DNA of 59,967 bases from Kribbella albertanoniae (GTDB taxonomy: Bacteria; Actinomycetota; Actinomycetes; Propionibacteriales; Kribbellaceae), in contig NZ_SMKA01000021.1 in the NCBI RefSeq assembly GCF_004348455.1, positions 1 to 59,967 of the forward strand. The letters are read 5' to 3'. Under the pieces are notes generated by a model. That model was not told the origin of the DNA. It was given only the letters and a program-made list of their open reading frames with translations, and made no database searches. The position numbers and the translations under genes are program-made. Position 1 is the stretch's first letter. Each line of letters starts with the position of its first letter. Of the stretch, positions 34,221-43,071 are shown piece by piece.

Positions 34221-34255
34221 TTGCCCAGGGCAACGTCAGGGTTGCGCCTGGGCAA
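34221..34255. terminator. Long stem-loop after transporter operon
   Basis: TTGCCCAGG (34221-34229) pairs with CCTGGGCAA (34247-34255), and the inner GCAAC pairs with GTTGC around a six-base loop, giving a stem of about 14 bp with one bulge. It may end transcription of the ABC operon, but no T-run follows on either strand. The left arm alone is also a perfect 15-bp palindrome (34220-34234, centre A), so an operator for the PAP2 gene is an alternative. Confidence 0.45.
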
Positions 34256-34288
34256 AACCTGAGGGAACGGCGGGTACCGTCGAAAGGT

Positions 34289-35080
34289 ATGGGGACGCAA
34301 GCGCTGGAGGGCGTGGGGGTACTAGGGGAACAGCGTCGGGCGACAGTCTGGCGAGTGATTCGAGAGGCGGTGCTGCTGGCGACGCTGTTCGGCGTCTACA
34401 GTGCCGGGCGGCAGATCGCGGCCAGACATACCGGGTCCGCCTTCGACCACGCTCGCGAGGTGCTGTCGTTTCAGAACTGGCTCCACCTGCCCAACGAGGC
34501 GGCGATCCAGCAGGGGGCACTCCACTTCCCGCACCTGGTCCAGTCAGCAAACCTGTACTACGCCTCGGTGCACGCGCCACTCACAGGCGCCGTACTGCTC
34601 TGGCTGAGCATCTGGCGACCGAAGGCGTACTCGAACGTGCGGTGGACGATCGCTGCGCTCACCGGACTCGCCCTGATCGGTCACATCGCGTTTCCGCTCG
34701 CACCGCCGCGGATGATGCCCGGCTTCGTCGACACCGGTCTTGCGTTCGACCAGTCCGTGTACGGCGCGGATCGGGCCGGCAGCGTGGTGAACCAGTTCGC
34801 CGCCATGCCGAGCCTGCACGTCGGCTGGGCGGCCCTGATCGCCGTGTCGATGATTCTGATCACCCGGTCCCGCTGGCGCTGGCTCTGGCTCGCCCACCCG
34901 ATCATCACGTTCGCAGTGGTCGTGATGACCGCCAACCACTACTGGCTGGACGGACTGGTCGCGCTGGTGCTGCTGGCTGCCTGCTTGCCGCTGCTGCTCC
35001 GGCGAGGGCTACAGCGCGGGCTGCAGGGTGACCTGCCGAGGACGCGTAATTCGGTACCGATCCGGCAGGTGCTCAAGTAA
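34289..35080 (+). CDS. PAP2-family membrane phosphatase / inositol phosphorylceramide synthase-like
   Basis: 263 residues with about six membrane helices. The PAP2 motifs are 'MPSLHVGWAALIAV' (catalytic His) and 'NHYWLDGLVALVLLA' (second His and Asp), in the AUR1-like arrangement. It probably removes or transfers a phosphate or phospho-alcohol group on a lipid at the outer membrane face. The long hairpin lies upstream. The HelR-like gene starts 38 bp downstream on the same strand. Exact lipid substrate unknown. Confidence 0.85.
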   Translation: MGTQALEGVGVLGEQRRATVWRVIREAVLLATLFGVYSAGRQIAARHTGSAFDHAREVLSFQNWLHLPNEAAIQQGALHFPHLVQSANLYYASVHAPLTGAVLLWLSIWRPKAYSNVRWTIAALTGLALIGHIAFPLAPPRMMPGFVDTGLAFDQSVYGADRAGSVVNQFAAMPSLHVGWAALIAVSMILITRSRWRWLWLAHPIITFAVVVMTANHYWLDGLVALVLLAACLPLLLRRGLQRGLQGDLPRTRNSVPIRQVLK

Positions 35081-35117
35081 CGTAGCCGGGCTCCCCACCC
35101 CCTGCCGGAGGTCACTC

Positions 35118-37133
35118 ATGCCCGCAGACACGTCCGACACCCTCCAGGCCGAGAAGGACTATCTGAAGACCTCCCGGGCCGCACTGGCCCAGATGCGGGA
35201 GAAGACCGGCGCACTGGAGATCCACAGCGCGGACCGGGTCAGCGAGGAGTACCTGAAGGCTGCGATCTGGCGACGGATGAAGGAGCTGGAGGACGACCCG
35301 GAGGTCCCGCTGTTCTTCGGGCGACTGGATTACGTCGACCCCGCCCCGGAGACCTTCCACATCGGCCGCCGGCATGTGAACGACGCGATGGGCGAGCCGA
35401 TGGTGATCGACTGGCGGGCCGACATCTCGGTGCCGTTCTACCGGGCCAGCCGGACCGAGCCGATGGGGGTCGGCGCCCGGCGCCGGTTCGGCTTCACGCA
35501 CGGCGAGATGACCGCTTTCGAAGACGAGGACCTGACCTCCGCCGCTCCTGTCGAGGAGCACAGCGACATCCTCGACGCTGAGATCGAGCGCCCGCGCTCC
35601 GGCCCCATGCGGGACATCGTGGCGACCATCCAGCCCGAGCAGGACGTCATCGTCCGCGCCGGCGTCGAGGACACGATCTGCGTGCAGGGTGCGCCCGGTA
35701 CCGGGAAGACCGCGGTCGGTCTGCACCGAGCGGCGTACCTGCTCTATGCCTACCGGGACCAGCTCAGCCGGGCCGGAGTGCTCGTGGTCGGCCCCAACGC
35801 GAGCTTCCTGCGCTACATCGGCGACGTGCTGCCCGCGCTGGGCGAGATCGAGGCCAAGCAGACCACCGTCGAGGAGCTGGTCGCCCACGTCAAGGTGGGT
35901 GCGCCCGGTCCGGCGGCACTCGACGTACTCAAGGGCGATGCCCGGATGGCGGAGGTGCTGCACCGGGCAGTGTGGTCGCAGGTGCGGACACCCGAGGACC
36001 CGCTGGTCGTGCCGCGTGGTTCGCACCGGTGGCGGGTGGCGGCCTACCAAGCCGAGGAGCTGGTGACCGAGCTCCGGACCCGCGGTGTCCGGTACGGCGC
36101 CGGTCGGGCGATGTTGCCGCAGCGGCTGGCGCACGCCGTACTGCTGCGGATGGAGGCGGCCGGTGACTCACCGGACGACCGCGTGCAGGACGCTGTGGCA
36201 CGCAGCCGCCCGGTGAAGCAGTACGCCGAAGCTCTGTGGCCGGCGGTCGACCCGGCCAAGCTGTTGTTCCGCCTCTTCACTGAGCCGGAGCTACTGGCTC
36301 AGCACGCCGAGGGCATCCTGACTGCGGACGAGCAGGCGATGTTGATCTGGGCGAAGGCGCCGCGATCGGCCGGTGCGGCCAAGTGGTCGGTTGCAGATGC
36401 CACCCTGATCGACGAGATCGCCGATCTGGTCGACCGGACGCCGTCACTCGGCCATGTGGTGCTGGACGAGGCACAGGACCTGTCCGCGATGCAGCTGCGT
36501 GCTGTCGGCCGCAGGTGCTCGACCGGATCGATGACGGTGCTCGGTGACATCGCCCAGGGCACCACTCCGTGGGCCACTCCGTCCTGGGACGAGGCCCTGA
36601 ATCACCTGGGTAAGTCCGGAGCCCACACCGAGGAGCTGACCGCCGGTTTCCGGGTCCCGGGCCAAGTGATCGAGTACGCCGCTCGCCTGCTCCCGATCAT
36701 CGCTCCCCACCTGACACCGCCCACCGCTGTACGGCGTGCGCGCGGTGAGCTCACCATCACCCGGGTCAGTGACAGTCTGGCGGCCGCTGTGACCACAGTG
36801 AACGAGGTGTCGAGCCGGCTGGGCTCCATCGGCATGATCGTCCCCGATGCGCTCGTCCCGGCCGCTCGGAAGGCGCTGCAGGAGCAGGGGCTCACGTTCG
36901 CCGTACTGGGTGATGAGGACGACGCCGAGTCGCACCTGGACGTCGTACCGGCGTCACTGGCCAAGGGTCTCGAGTTCGACCACGTGGTCCTGGTGGAGCC
37001 GGCCGGCATCGTGGCCGGCGAGGCCGATGAGCGCACCGGCCTCCGTCGGCTCTACGTCTGCCTGACCCGAGCGGTCACGTCGCTGGCAATCCTGCACGAC
37101 CAGGACCTACCGGACGTCCTAGCCGCAACTTAG
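35118..37133 (+). CDS. HelD/HelR-like RNA-polymerase-associated UvrD-fold helicase
   Basis: 671 residues. An N-terminal helical region (~1-60) likely inserts in RNA polymerase in HelD proteins. It is followed by UvrD-like ATPase motifs: Walker A GAPGTGKT (191-198), Walker B 'HVVLDEAQDLSAMQ', motif III 'GDIAQGTTPWA', motif V 'ASLAKGLEFDHVVLVEP' and motif VI 'LYVCLTRAV'. HelD/HelR proteins free stalled polymerase; some actinobacterial HelR proteins protect against rifamycins. At 671 residues it is shorter than mycobacterial HelD (about 736). ATG 35118 has GGAGG. The 3' end overlaps the convergent desaturase gene by 59 bp. Confidence 0.85.
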   Translation: MPADTSDTLQAEKDYLKTSRAALAQMREKTGALEIHSADRVSEEYLKAAIWRRMKELEDDPEVPLFFGRLDYVDPAPETFHIGRRHVNDAMGEPMVIDWRADISVPFYRASRTEPMGVGARRRFGFTHGEMTAFEDEDLTSAAPVEEHSDILDAEIERPRSGPMRDIVATIQPEQDVIVRAGVEDTICVQGAPGTGKTAVGLHRAAYLLYAYRDQLSRAGVLVVGPNASFLRYIGDVLPALGEIEAKQTTVEELVAHVKVGAPGPAALDVLKGDARMAEVLHRAVWSQVRTPEDPLVVPRGSHRWRVAAYQAEELVTELRTRGVRYGAGRAMLPQRLAHAVLLRMEAAGDSPDDRVQDAVARSRPVKQYAEALWPAVDPAKLLFRLFTEPELLAQHAEGILTADEQAMLIWAKAPRSAGAAKWSVADATLIDEIADLVDRTPSLGHVVLDEAQDLSAMQLRAVGRRCSTGSMTVLGDIAQGTTPWATPSWDEALNHLGKSGAHTEELTAGFRVPGQVIEYAARLLPIIAPHLTPPTAVRRARGELTITRVSDSLAAAVTTVNEVSSRLGSIGMIVPDALVPAARKALQEQGLTFAVLGDEDDAESHLDVVPASLAKGLEFDHVVLVEPAGIVAGEADERTGLRRLYVCLTRAVTSLAILHDQDLPDVLAAT

Positions 37134-38226
37134 CCGCGAAGTCGTTCGGCAGCGACAGCCGGAACACCTTCGCCCACGCCGAGGCGACCTGCTTCGGCAG
37201 CGGCCCGGTGGTGTAGCGCAGGTTGTACTCGTCGAAGATCGCCCGCACCTTGGGCGCGATCTCCTGGTACCGGTTGCTGGGCAGGTCCGGGAACAGGTGG
37301 TGCTCGATCTGGTACGACAGGTTGCCGGTCATGATGTGCATCGCGCGGCCGCCGCTGATGTTGGCCGAGCCGAGCATCTGCCGCAGGTACCACTCGCCGC
37401 GGGTCTCACCGTCGATCGACTTCTTCTCGAACGTCTCGACACCCTCGGGGAAGTGCCCGCACATGATCACCGAGTGGGACCACACGTTGCGGATCATGTT
37501 GGCGACCGCGTTCGCCGCCAGGGTGTGCAGGACCGACGGCCCGGACAGCAGCGGGTGCACGACGTAGTCCTTGGTCATCTGGCCGCGGATCTTCTTCAGC
37601 ACCTGCTTGGCGCGCGCCTTGAAGGCAGGGTCCTGGCGGCGTTCCTTGGTGGCCAGGTTCTTGCCCAGCTCCAGGTCGTAGGCCGCGATGCCGTACTCGA
37701 AGAACAGGGCGTTGACGAAGTTCCAGAACGGCTGCGCCAGATAGAGCGGGTACCAGCGCTGGTCCTCGTCGACCCGCATGATGCCGTAGCCGAGGTCGTT
37801 GTCCTTGCCGACCACGTTCGTGAACGTGTGGTGCAGGTCGTTGTGCGCGTGCTTCCACTGCTCGGCCGGTGAGGCGTGGTCCCACTCGTAGGTGGTCGAG
37901 TGGATCTTCGGGTCCCGCATCCAGTCCCACTGGCCGTGCAGGATGTTGTGGCCGATCTCCATGTTGTCCAGGATCTTGGCCACCGACAGGCCCGCCGTGC
38001 CGATCAGCCAGGCCGGCGGGAAGATCGAGAGCAGCAGCACCGCGCGGCTGCCCAGCTCCAGCTTGCGCTGCACGCTGATCACCTTGCGGATGTACGCCGC
38101 GTCGCGGGCGCCGCGGCTGGCGATCACCTCGGCCCGGATCTCGTCCAGGCGGCGGCCGATCTCCTCGATGTCCTCGGGAGACAGGTGGCCGATCGGGTTG
38201 GCGGCCTTCTTCTGCAGAACAGTCAT
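37075..38226 (-). CDS. Membrane fatty acid desaturase (DesA3-like)
   Basis: 383 residues with three His boxes: 'EIGHNILHGQWDWM', 'HAHNDLHHTFTN' and 'YQIEHHLFPDLPSN', which hold a di-iron centre. The surrounding text (WMRDPKIHSTTYEWDHASP) closely resembles mycobacterial DesA3, a stearoyl-CoA desaturase. It inserts a double bond in acyl-CoA using O2 and electrons. The reductase gene upstream on the same strand (stop at 38240) supplies those electrons, as in the DesA3-Rv3230c pair. Start ATG 38226. The C-terminal ~20 residues overlap the HelR-like gene. Confidence 0.93.
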   Translation of the reverse strand: MTVLQKKAANPIGHLSPEDIEEIGRRLDEIRAEVIASRGARDAAYIRKVISVQRKLELGSRAVLLLSIFPPAWLIGTAGLSVAKILDNMEIGHNILHGQWDWMRDPKIHSTTYEWDHASPAEQWKHAHNDLHHTFTNVVGKDNDLGYGIMRVDEDQRWYPLYLAQPFWNFVNALFFEYGIAAYDLELGKNLATKERRQDPAFKARAKQVLKKIRGQMTKDYVVHPLLSGPSVLHTLAANAVANMIRNVWSHSVIMCGHFPEGVETFEKKSIDGETRGEWYLRQMLGSANISGGRAMHIMTGNLSYQIEHHLFPDLPSNRYQEIAPKVRAIFDEYNLRYTTGPLPKQVASAWAKVFRLSLPNDFAAKLRLGRPVGPGRAGLPAT

Positions 38227-38239
38227 ATGAGTCTCTTTC

Positions 38240-39322
38240 TCAACAGTCGATGTCGCAGGCGCCGGCCGCGGCCGAGATACAGGTCTGGACGAGTACGCCG
38301 TCACCGGGTGCGGCGGTGGTGACCTCTCCGGTCCGGAGGTCGCGCACCGCGCCGGAGCGCAGCGGGAGCACGCAGGAGAAGCAGATGCCCATCCGGCAAC
38401 CGGACGGCATCAGTACGCCGTTCTGCTCGCCGGCGTCGAGAATCGGCGTCGCGCCGTCGAGCTCGACCGTCGTACCGGTCGCCGAGAAGGTGACGCTGCC
38501 GCCCTCGCCGGGCTCGACCAGCGGGGTCCGGAACCGCTCGGTGTGCAGCACGCCCGACCACTGCTCTTCCAGAGCATCGAGCAGACCTGCCGGCCCACAG
38601 GCCCAGGTCTCGCGCTCCGCAAGGTCCGGTACGACGTCTGCGAGAGCCGCGACGTCGAGCCTCCCCTGGGTATCGGTGTGCTGCTCTACCAGCCGCAGGT
38701 GCCCGGCCGCGGCATAGTCGCGCAGCTCGTCGCCGAAGAGCACCGCGTCGGCGTTGGCCTCGGAGTGCACCAGAACCGCATCCTCGAACCGGCCGAGGCC
38801 GGCCCGCAGCATCCCCATCACCGGGGTGATGCCACTGCCGCCGGTGACGAACAGGATCTTGGCCGGCGCCGGGTCCGGCAGCACGAAGTCCCCGACCGCC
38901 TGGTCGAGGTGCACGAGCTGGCCCGGCCGCAGTTCCTGCGCGAGATGCGCGCTAACCACGCCGTCCGGGACGGCCTTCGCGGTGATCGTGATCAGCCCGT
39001 CGCCCGGCGCGGAGGTCAGTGAGTACGAGCGCCACAGCCGGACGCCGTCGACCTCGAGGCCGATCCGGACGTACTGCCCCGGCCGGTGGCCGCGCCAGGC
39101 ATTACCGGGCCGCAGCACGACGGTCACCGCGTTGGAGTTCTCGGGGCGGACTTCGACCACGCGGGCGCGCAGGTCTGCGCCTGCCCGGAGCGGCCGGAAC
39201 ATGTCGAGGTAGTCAGCGGGGTCACGCGGGTGGGTCGCCGCCGCCGCAACCTGCCAGGCCCGATCCCGCAGCCGGCTGCGGAAGGTCGTCCGCGCGCGGG
39301 GGTCAGAGGCAAAGGTCGTCAT
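38240..39322 (-). CDS. Ferredoxin-NAD(P)H reductase with C-terminal 2Fe-2S domain, desaturase partner
   Basis: About 360 residues: an N-terminal helix, an FAD domain (RLWRSYSLTSAPG), an NAD(P) domain (ILFVTGGSGITPVMGMLRAG), and a plant-type ferredoxin domain with cysteines in 'PSGCRMGICFSCVLPLRSG' and 'LVQTCISAAAG'. It moves electrons from NAD(P)H to the desaturase encoded 13 bp downstream. Three in-frame ATGs (39358, 39334, 39322) are possible; 39322 (MTTFASDP) fits the family length best, but the ribosome site is weak for all. Divergent from the PucR-like regulator. Confidence 0.9.
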   Translation of the reverse strand: MTTFASDPRARTTFRSRLRDRAWQVAAAATHPRDPADYLDMFRPLRAGADLRARVVEVRPENSNAVTVVLRPGNAWRGHRPGQYVRIGLEVDGVRLWRSYSLTSAPGDGLITITAKAVPDGVVSAHLAQELRPGQLVHLDQAVGDFVLPDPAPAKILFVTGGSGITPVMGMLRAGLGRFEDAVLVHSEANADAVLFGDELRDYAAAGHLRLVEQHTDTQGRLDVAALADVVPDLAERETWACGPAGLLDALEEQWSGVLHTERFRTPLVEPGEGGSVTFSATGTTVELDGATPILDAGEQNGVLMPSGCRMGICFSCVLPLRSGAVRDLRTGEVTTAAPGDGVLVQTCISAAAGACDIDC

Positions 39323-39406
39323 GCGTTCCAGCATCCTCGACGCACGGTGTAGTTTCATGACCAGAGACGGTGAATCTTCACCCTGGCTTTGTTCGGAGGG
39401 AATAGT

Positions 39407-40660
39407 TTGCCCGGCACTGACTCAATGAGACAAACCAGCCGGACGGCCCGCGGAGCCGCCGAACTCGACCTCGGCGAAGCGGCCATCGAGCTCCTCCGCG
39501 CACGCCTGCCGGAGATCGCCGGCCGGACGGTGACCGCGATCATCGTCGAGGTCCCCGGCTACACCAACGCGCTGGCCGGGCCGATGGGAGCCAAGATCGA
39601 GGGCGCGGTCCAGTTCGCCCTCGGCGGGTTTCTCCGGCTGGCCAGCAGTGGAGGACCCGGTACGCCGCTCGCGCCCATGCTCGAAGGCGCGTACGCACTC
39701 GGCCGCGGCGAGGCCCGCAGCGGCCGGAGCATGGACGCCCTGCTCGCCGCCTACCGCGTCGGCGCCCGGGTGTCCTGGCGAGAACTCTCCCGTACGGCGG
39801 TCGAGGCCGGCCTGCCCGCCGACACCGTGGCCAAGTTCGCCGAACTCGTCTTCGCCTACATCGACGAACTCTCCGCGGCGAGCGTCTCCGGCCACACCGA
39901 CGAACTGGCCACCACCGGCCGGGTCCGGGAACGTTATCTGCAGGCGCTGAGTCGCAGCCTCCTGCACGGCGACACCAGCGAGCACCTGATCGGCAAAGCC
40001 GAGCAAGCCGACTGGGATCCGCCGCGGACGCTGACCGCCGTGATCCTGCCGAGCGCACACCTGCGGGGCATCCTCGGCGCCCTGGACCCACGAACCCTGC
40101 ACCCGGACGACGACCTGGCCGAGCTCGGCGAGGAACTGCTAGGTGAAGAGGACCCGGCCGAGGTCGGCGTGCTGCTGATCCCCGATGCGGACGGCTCCGC
40201 GCGAACCACCCTGCTGCGGAGCCTCCGCGGCCGCCAAGCCACCGTCGGCCCCGCCCAACCCTGGACGACTGTCCGTACGTCGTACCTGCGCGCTCTGCAC
40301 GCCCGCAGGCTCGGACTGACCGCGGAGGCCGACGCGTCCGTCGACACCGAGAGCCATCTGGCCACGCTGGTCGCTACCTCGGATCCGACAGCTCTGGCGG
40401 ATCTCCGTCGCCAAGTGCTAGCTCCCCTCGAGGACCTGCGGCCAGCCACGGCGGACCGCCTCACCGAGACGTTGCGCGAGTGGCTGCTGCACCTGGGACG
40501 CCGCGACGACGTCGCCGCAGCCCTGCACATCCACCCACAGACAGTCCGCTACCGCATGACCCAGCTCCGTCAGCTCTACGGCCCACGCCTGGACGACCCG
40601 CAGGTCGTTCTCGACCTGACGATCGCCTTGTCGGTCTCAGAAACCGCGGGACCCACCTGA
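39407..40660 (+). CDS. PucR/CdaR-like transcriptional regulator
   Basis: About 417 residues. The N-terminal ~190 residues are helical and resemble an RsbT/PucR sensory region (YALGRGEARSGRSMDALLAAYRVGARVSWRELSRTAVEAGL). The C-terminal end carries the PucR helix-turn-helix 'WLLHLGRRDDVAAALHIHPQTVRYRMTQLRQLYGPRLDDPQVVLDLTIAL'. TTG at 39407 is the best start because GGAGGG (39395-39400) lies six bases upstream. It is divergent from the desaturase/reductase operon and probably controls it. The 3' end overlaps the convergent TPM-like gene by 24 bp. Confidence 0.85.
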   Translation: MPGTDSMRQTSRTARGAAELDLGEAAIELLRARLPEIAGRTVTAIIVEVPGYTNALAGPMGAKIEGAVQFALGGFLRLASSGGPGTPLAPMLEGAYALGRGEARSGRSMDALLAAYRVGARVSWRELSRTAVEAGLPADTVAKFAELVFAYIDELSAASVSGHTDELATTGRVRERYLQALSRSLLHGDTSEHLIGKAEQADWDPPRTLTAVILPSAHLRGILGALDPRTLHPDDDLAELGEELLGEEDPAEVGVLLIPDADGSARTTLLRSLRGRQATVGPAQPWTTVRTSYLRALHARRLGLTAEADASVDTESHLATLVATSDPTALADLRRQVLAPLEDLRPATADRLTETLREWLLHLGRRDDVAAALHIHPQTVRYRMTQLRQLYGPRLDDPQVVLDLTIALSVSETAGPT

Positions 40661-42049
40661 GCGACGTGACGACCGCCGCGACGAGCCACCACCACTGGAC
40701 CGGGTACGCGACGAGTAGGACCGTCTCCGGCTCGATCCGCTCGACCAGCCGCTGCTGTTGTCGTCGTTGTCGTTGTCGTAGGAAGACCCGGCGGACGACG
40801 ACCAGTTGCTGGCCGACGAACCGATGCTGGAGGTGAAGCGTCCGAACCGCGCACCTGCGCGACGGGAGCCCCACCGCGAGCGCATGTCCTGGCCGGCCCG
40901 ACGGGCTTCCTGGTCGGGGAACCACCAGGACGGTCCCGCACCCTGCGACCAGTAGCCATCGATATAGGCAGCCATTTCCTCACCGAACGACCAGTACGGC
41001 ATGGGGGCCCGCCGCAGGGTAACCATCCGGATCTGCGGCTGCTCACCGGCTTCGTCACGCTGCTTGCAGGCCGCGCAGATATTCACGCTCCGCTCGGTGC
41101 CGCCTTCGGGCTGCCACTGCACCTCGGCCGTACTGGGCCCGTGGCGCGGATCGAAGAAGCACGGCGGCGTCGGCTCCGGGATCGGCTTGCCCGCCCGCAC
41201 AGCGTCGAGGCACACGAGCCCGTAGCGCGCAGAACCGAGCAGGGTCGTCACTGCCTCGACGTCGGGGTCGCTCTTGGCAGCATCCAACCGGTGGCGTGCC
41301 TTCTCGACTGCGTCGAGCACGTCCTTGGACAGCTTCGCCTGCTGCGGGTCGTTCGTCGCAGGGAGCGCAGCCACCTGCTGCGACAGCTCGATGATCTCTT
41401 CGTTGAGCATCGGCCGCGTGACTGCCAGGTGCGCCTTCTCGTCACGGCGTCGCTCCCGGTGTGCTCCAAGGGTGACCGCGCCCCACCACAAGGCGAACAC
41501 TCCGGCGATTCCACCTGCCCAGGGCGCCACATCGACGTACCAGGGCTTGTTGATCACCTGTGCACGCTCGATGAAGCGCTCCAGCATGCGCTCGTAGTTC
41601 GGCGCGCAGCAGTCGACAGCCTCGTCCACCGCGTCACCTACGTGGTACGTCGGGCCGCGGTCGGCCCGTTGCACCGCATGGAAGCCGCGGCCGCGGCTCT
41701 GCGAGCTCGCGTCGACCAGTACCGCGTAGACGCCTTCGACGCCGACCCGGTCGTACAGCTGGTCGGCGAGCTCCTCGCCTTCCCAGGCGAGACTTCTGGA
41801 GTACTCGCTCTTCCTGAGCTTCTCCGCGGGGATGACCGCGATCCGGATCGGCGCTGCCGCGTTCTTGGCCGCCGCGTTCAGTTCGGCGACCTCGCTCGAG
41901 CTCAGCTCGCTCACGCCCGGGTCGACCCACACCCCGGCGTCACCGAGGTGTGCGGCCACCTCGTTCATGTAGGCGTCCGGTGTGGTCGCCGCCTGGGCTG
42001 GCAGCACCGGGAGGACGACTAGGGCTAGTACTGCTATTAGGCGCTTCAT
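40637..42049 (-). CDS. TPM-like membrane protein with Cys motif and Ser/Arg-rich tail (paralog 1)
   Basis: 470 residues. Signal peptide (1-20), an outer TPM-like domain (~30-170: 'GVWVDPGVSELSSSEVAELNAAA', 'PIRIAVIPAEKL', 'GVEGVYAVLVDASS'), one membrane helix (~178-200), then a cytoplasmic helical part. Next comes a motif shared with the adjacent gene: 'CFFDPRHGPS' and 'NICAACKQR', which supply three cysteines that could bind zinc. The last ~90 residues are Ser, Arg and Gly with a short Asp/Asn run, probably disordered. It overlaps the upstream paralog by four bases (ATGA). Function unknown. Confidence 0.7.
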   Translation of the reverse strand: MKRLIAVLALVVLPVLPAQAATTPDAYMNEVAAHLGDAGVWVDPGVSELSSSEVAELNAAAKNAAAPIRIAVIPAEKLRKSEYSRSLAWEGEELADQLYDRVGVEGVYAVLVDASSQSRGRGFHAVQRADRGPTYHVGDAVDEAVDCCAPNYERMLERFIERAQVINKPWYVDVAPWAGGIAGVFALWWGAVTLGAHRERRRDEKAHLAVTRPMLNEEIIELSQQVAALPATNDPQQAKLSKDVLDAVEKARHRLDAAKSDPDVEAVTTLLGSARYGLVCLDAVRAGKPIPEPTPPCFFDPRHGPSTAEVQWQPEGGTERSVNICAACKQRDEAGEQPQIRMVTLRRAPMPYWSFGEEMAAYIDGYWSQGAGPSWWFPDQEARRAGQDMRSRWGSRRAGARFGRFTSSIGSSASNWSSSAGSSYDNDNDDNSSGWSSGSSRRRSYSSRTRSSGGGSSRRSSRRSGGSRGF

Positions 42050-43056
42050 CGTCCGCTCCTCACGAGCCGGGCCTGACAGGCCTTGCAGACCGGGATCTCC
42101 CGCGGCTGGCCGCCGCCCGGTGTGAACATCCAGTCGGTCACCGAAACGCCGTGTGCCGGATCGAAGAAGCAGCGTGCCCGGCGCGGCGGTGCCGGCGTGC
42201 CAGCGACCACTGCCTGCGCACAGGCCAGCCGCCAGCGCCCGTACTCGACGCGGGCACGCACATCGAGCAGCTCGTCATCGTCCAGGTCACCATTGACCAC
42301 CCGTCCGGCATCGGCGTACGCATCCAGTGCTGCTTGCACATCTGCCGTGGTATCCACGCCATCCAGACGCACGTCCGCCGCATCCAGTTCCTCACCGAAC
42401 CGCGTGACATCCTCGCGTGCCAAGGCCTGCCGCTCGGCCAGAGTGTCCGCCTCGTCCGGCAGCACCTCGTACGACGGCCGGTACAGCGCCGGCCCTGAGT
42501 CCTTGGCCGGACGCGACTTCCACCACCGCCGGACCAGCCCTAGCCCGGCGAGCAGCACCACCAGGGCGCCTACCAACCAGATCCAGCCAGGCGGACCACT
42601 GGATGCCTTCGGTACGTCGAGCTGGTCGAGCACCCCGTTGAGCGTGCCGACTGGATCGGAACGGCTATGTCTGGCCAGCTCCTCAGTCAGGATGTTCCCG
42701 ATCGGGGTGTCGACGCCGACCGCGCTCCCCCAGATCAGCGCACCACCGAAGACGACCAGATAGATGCCGTCCGCTGCCTGCTTGTCGACTAGCGCATCCA
42801 CGTAAGCCTTGGCTGCAGCACCGTTGTCGCCACCGCCGTTGTTGAGCACTGCGGCCGGCACCACGGCGATCCGGATGGCCGGGACACGCCCCTCGATCCG
42901 CGACTTCAGTTCGTCCGCGTCCCGGTCCGGGACCAGCGCGCGCTGCGTGGGATCGACGTACACAGGTGAGTTCTTCCACCCGTCGATGACCGGGGCGGGG
43001 TCAGCCGCTCCGGTCATCGTGGTGGTCAGCAGCATGAGTGCGGCCAGCAATCGCAT
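42046..43056 (-). CDS. TPM-like membrane protein with Cys motif (paralog 2)
   Basis: 336 residues with the same plan as its downstream neighbour but no Ser-rich tail. Signal peptide (LLAALMLLTTTMTGA), outer domain (SPVYVDPTQRALVPDRDADELKSRI ... AADGIYLVVFGGALIW), one membrane helix (WIWLVGALVVLLAGLGLV), cytoplasmic helices and the C-terminal motif 'CFFDPAHGVS ... PVCKACQARL'. The two genes overlap by four bases, so they are coupled and probably form a complex. The outer domain resembles TPM, but the match is weak. Confidence 0.7.
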   Translation of the reverse strand: MRLLAALMLLTTTMTGAADPAPVIDGWKNSPVYVDPTQRALVPDRDADELKSRIEGRVPAIRIAVVPAAVLNNGGGDNGAAAKAYVDALVDKQAADGIYLVVFGGALIWGSAVGVDTPIGNILTEELARHSRSDPVGTLNGVLDQLDVPKASSGPPGWIWLVGALVVLLAGLGLVRRWWKSRPAKDSGPALYRPSYEVLPDEADTLAERQALAREDVTRFGEELDAADVRLDGVDTTADVQAALDAYADAGRVVNGDLDDDELLDVRARVEYGRWRLACAQAVVAGTPAPPRRARCFFDPAHGVSVTDWMFTPGGGQPREIPVCKACQARLVRSGR

Positions 43057-43071
43057 GGCCGCTAGCCTGCA

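Noticed and set aside
34220..34255. Canonical rho-independent terminator
   Set aside because: The stem is strong, but neither strand has a T-run after it, so only a tentative terminator or operator role is given.
35081..35117. Rifamycin-associated element before the HelR-like gene
   Set aside because: The expected palindromic element is not present in the short spacer before the ATG.
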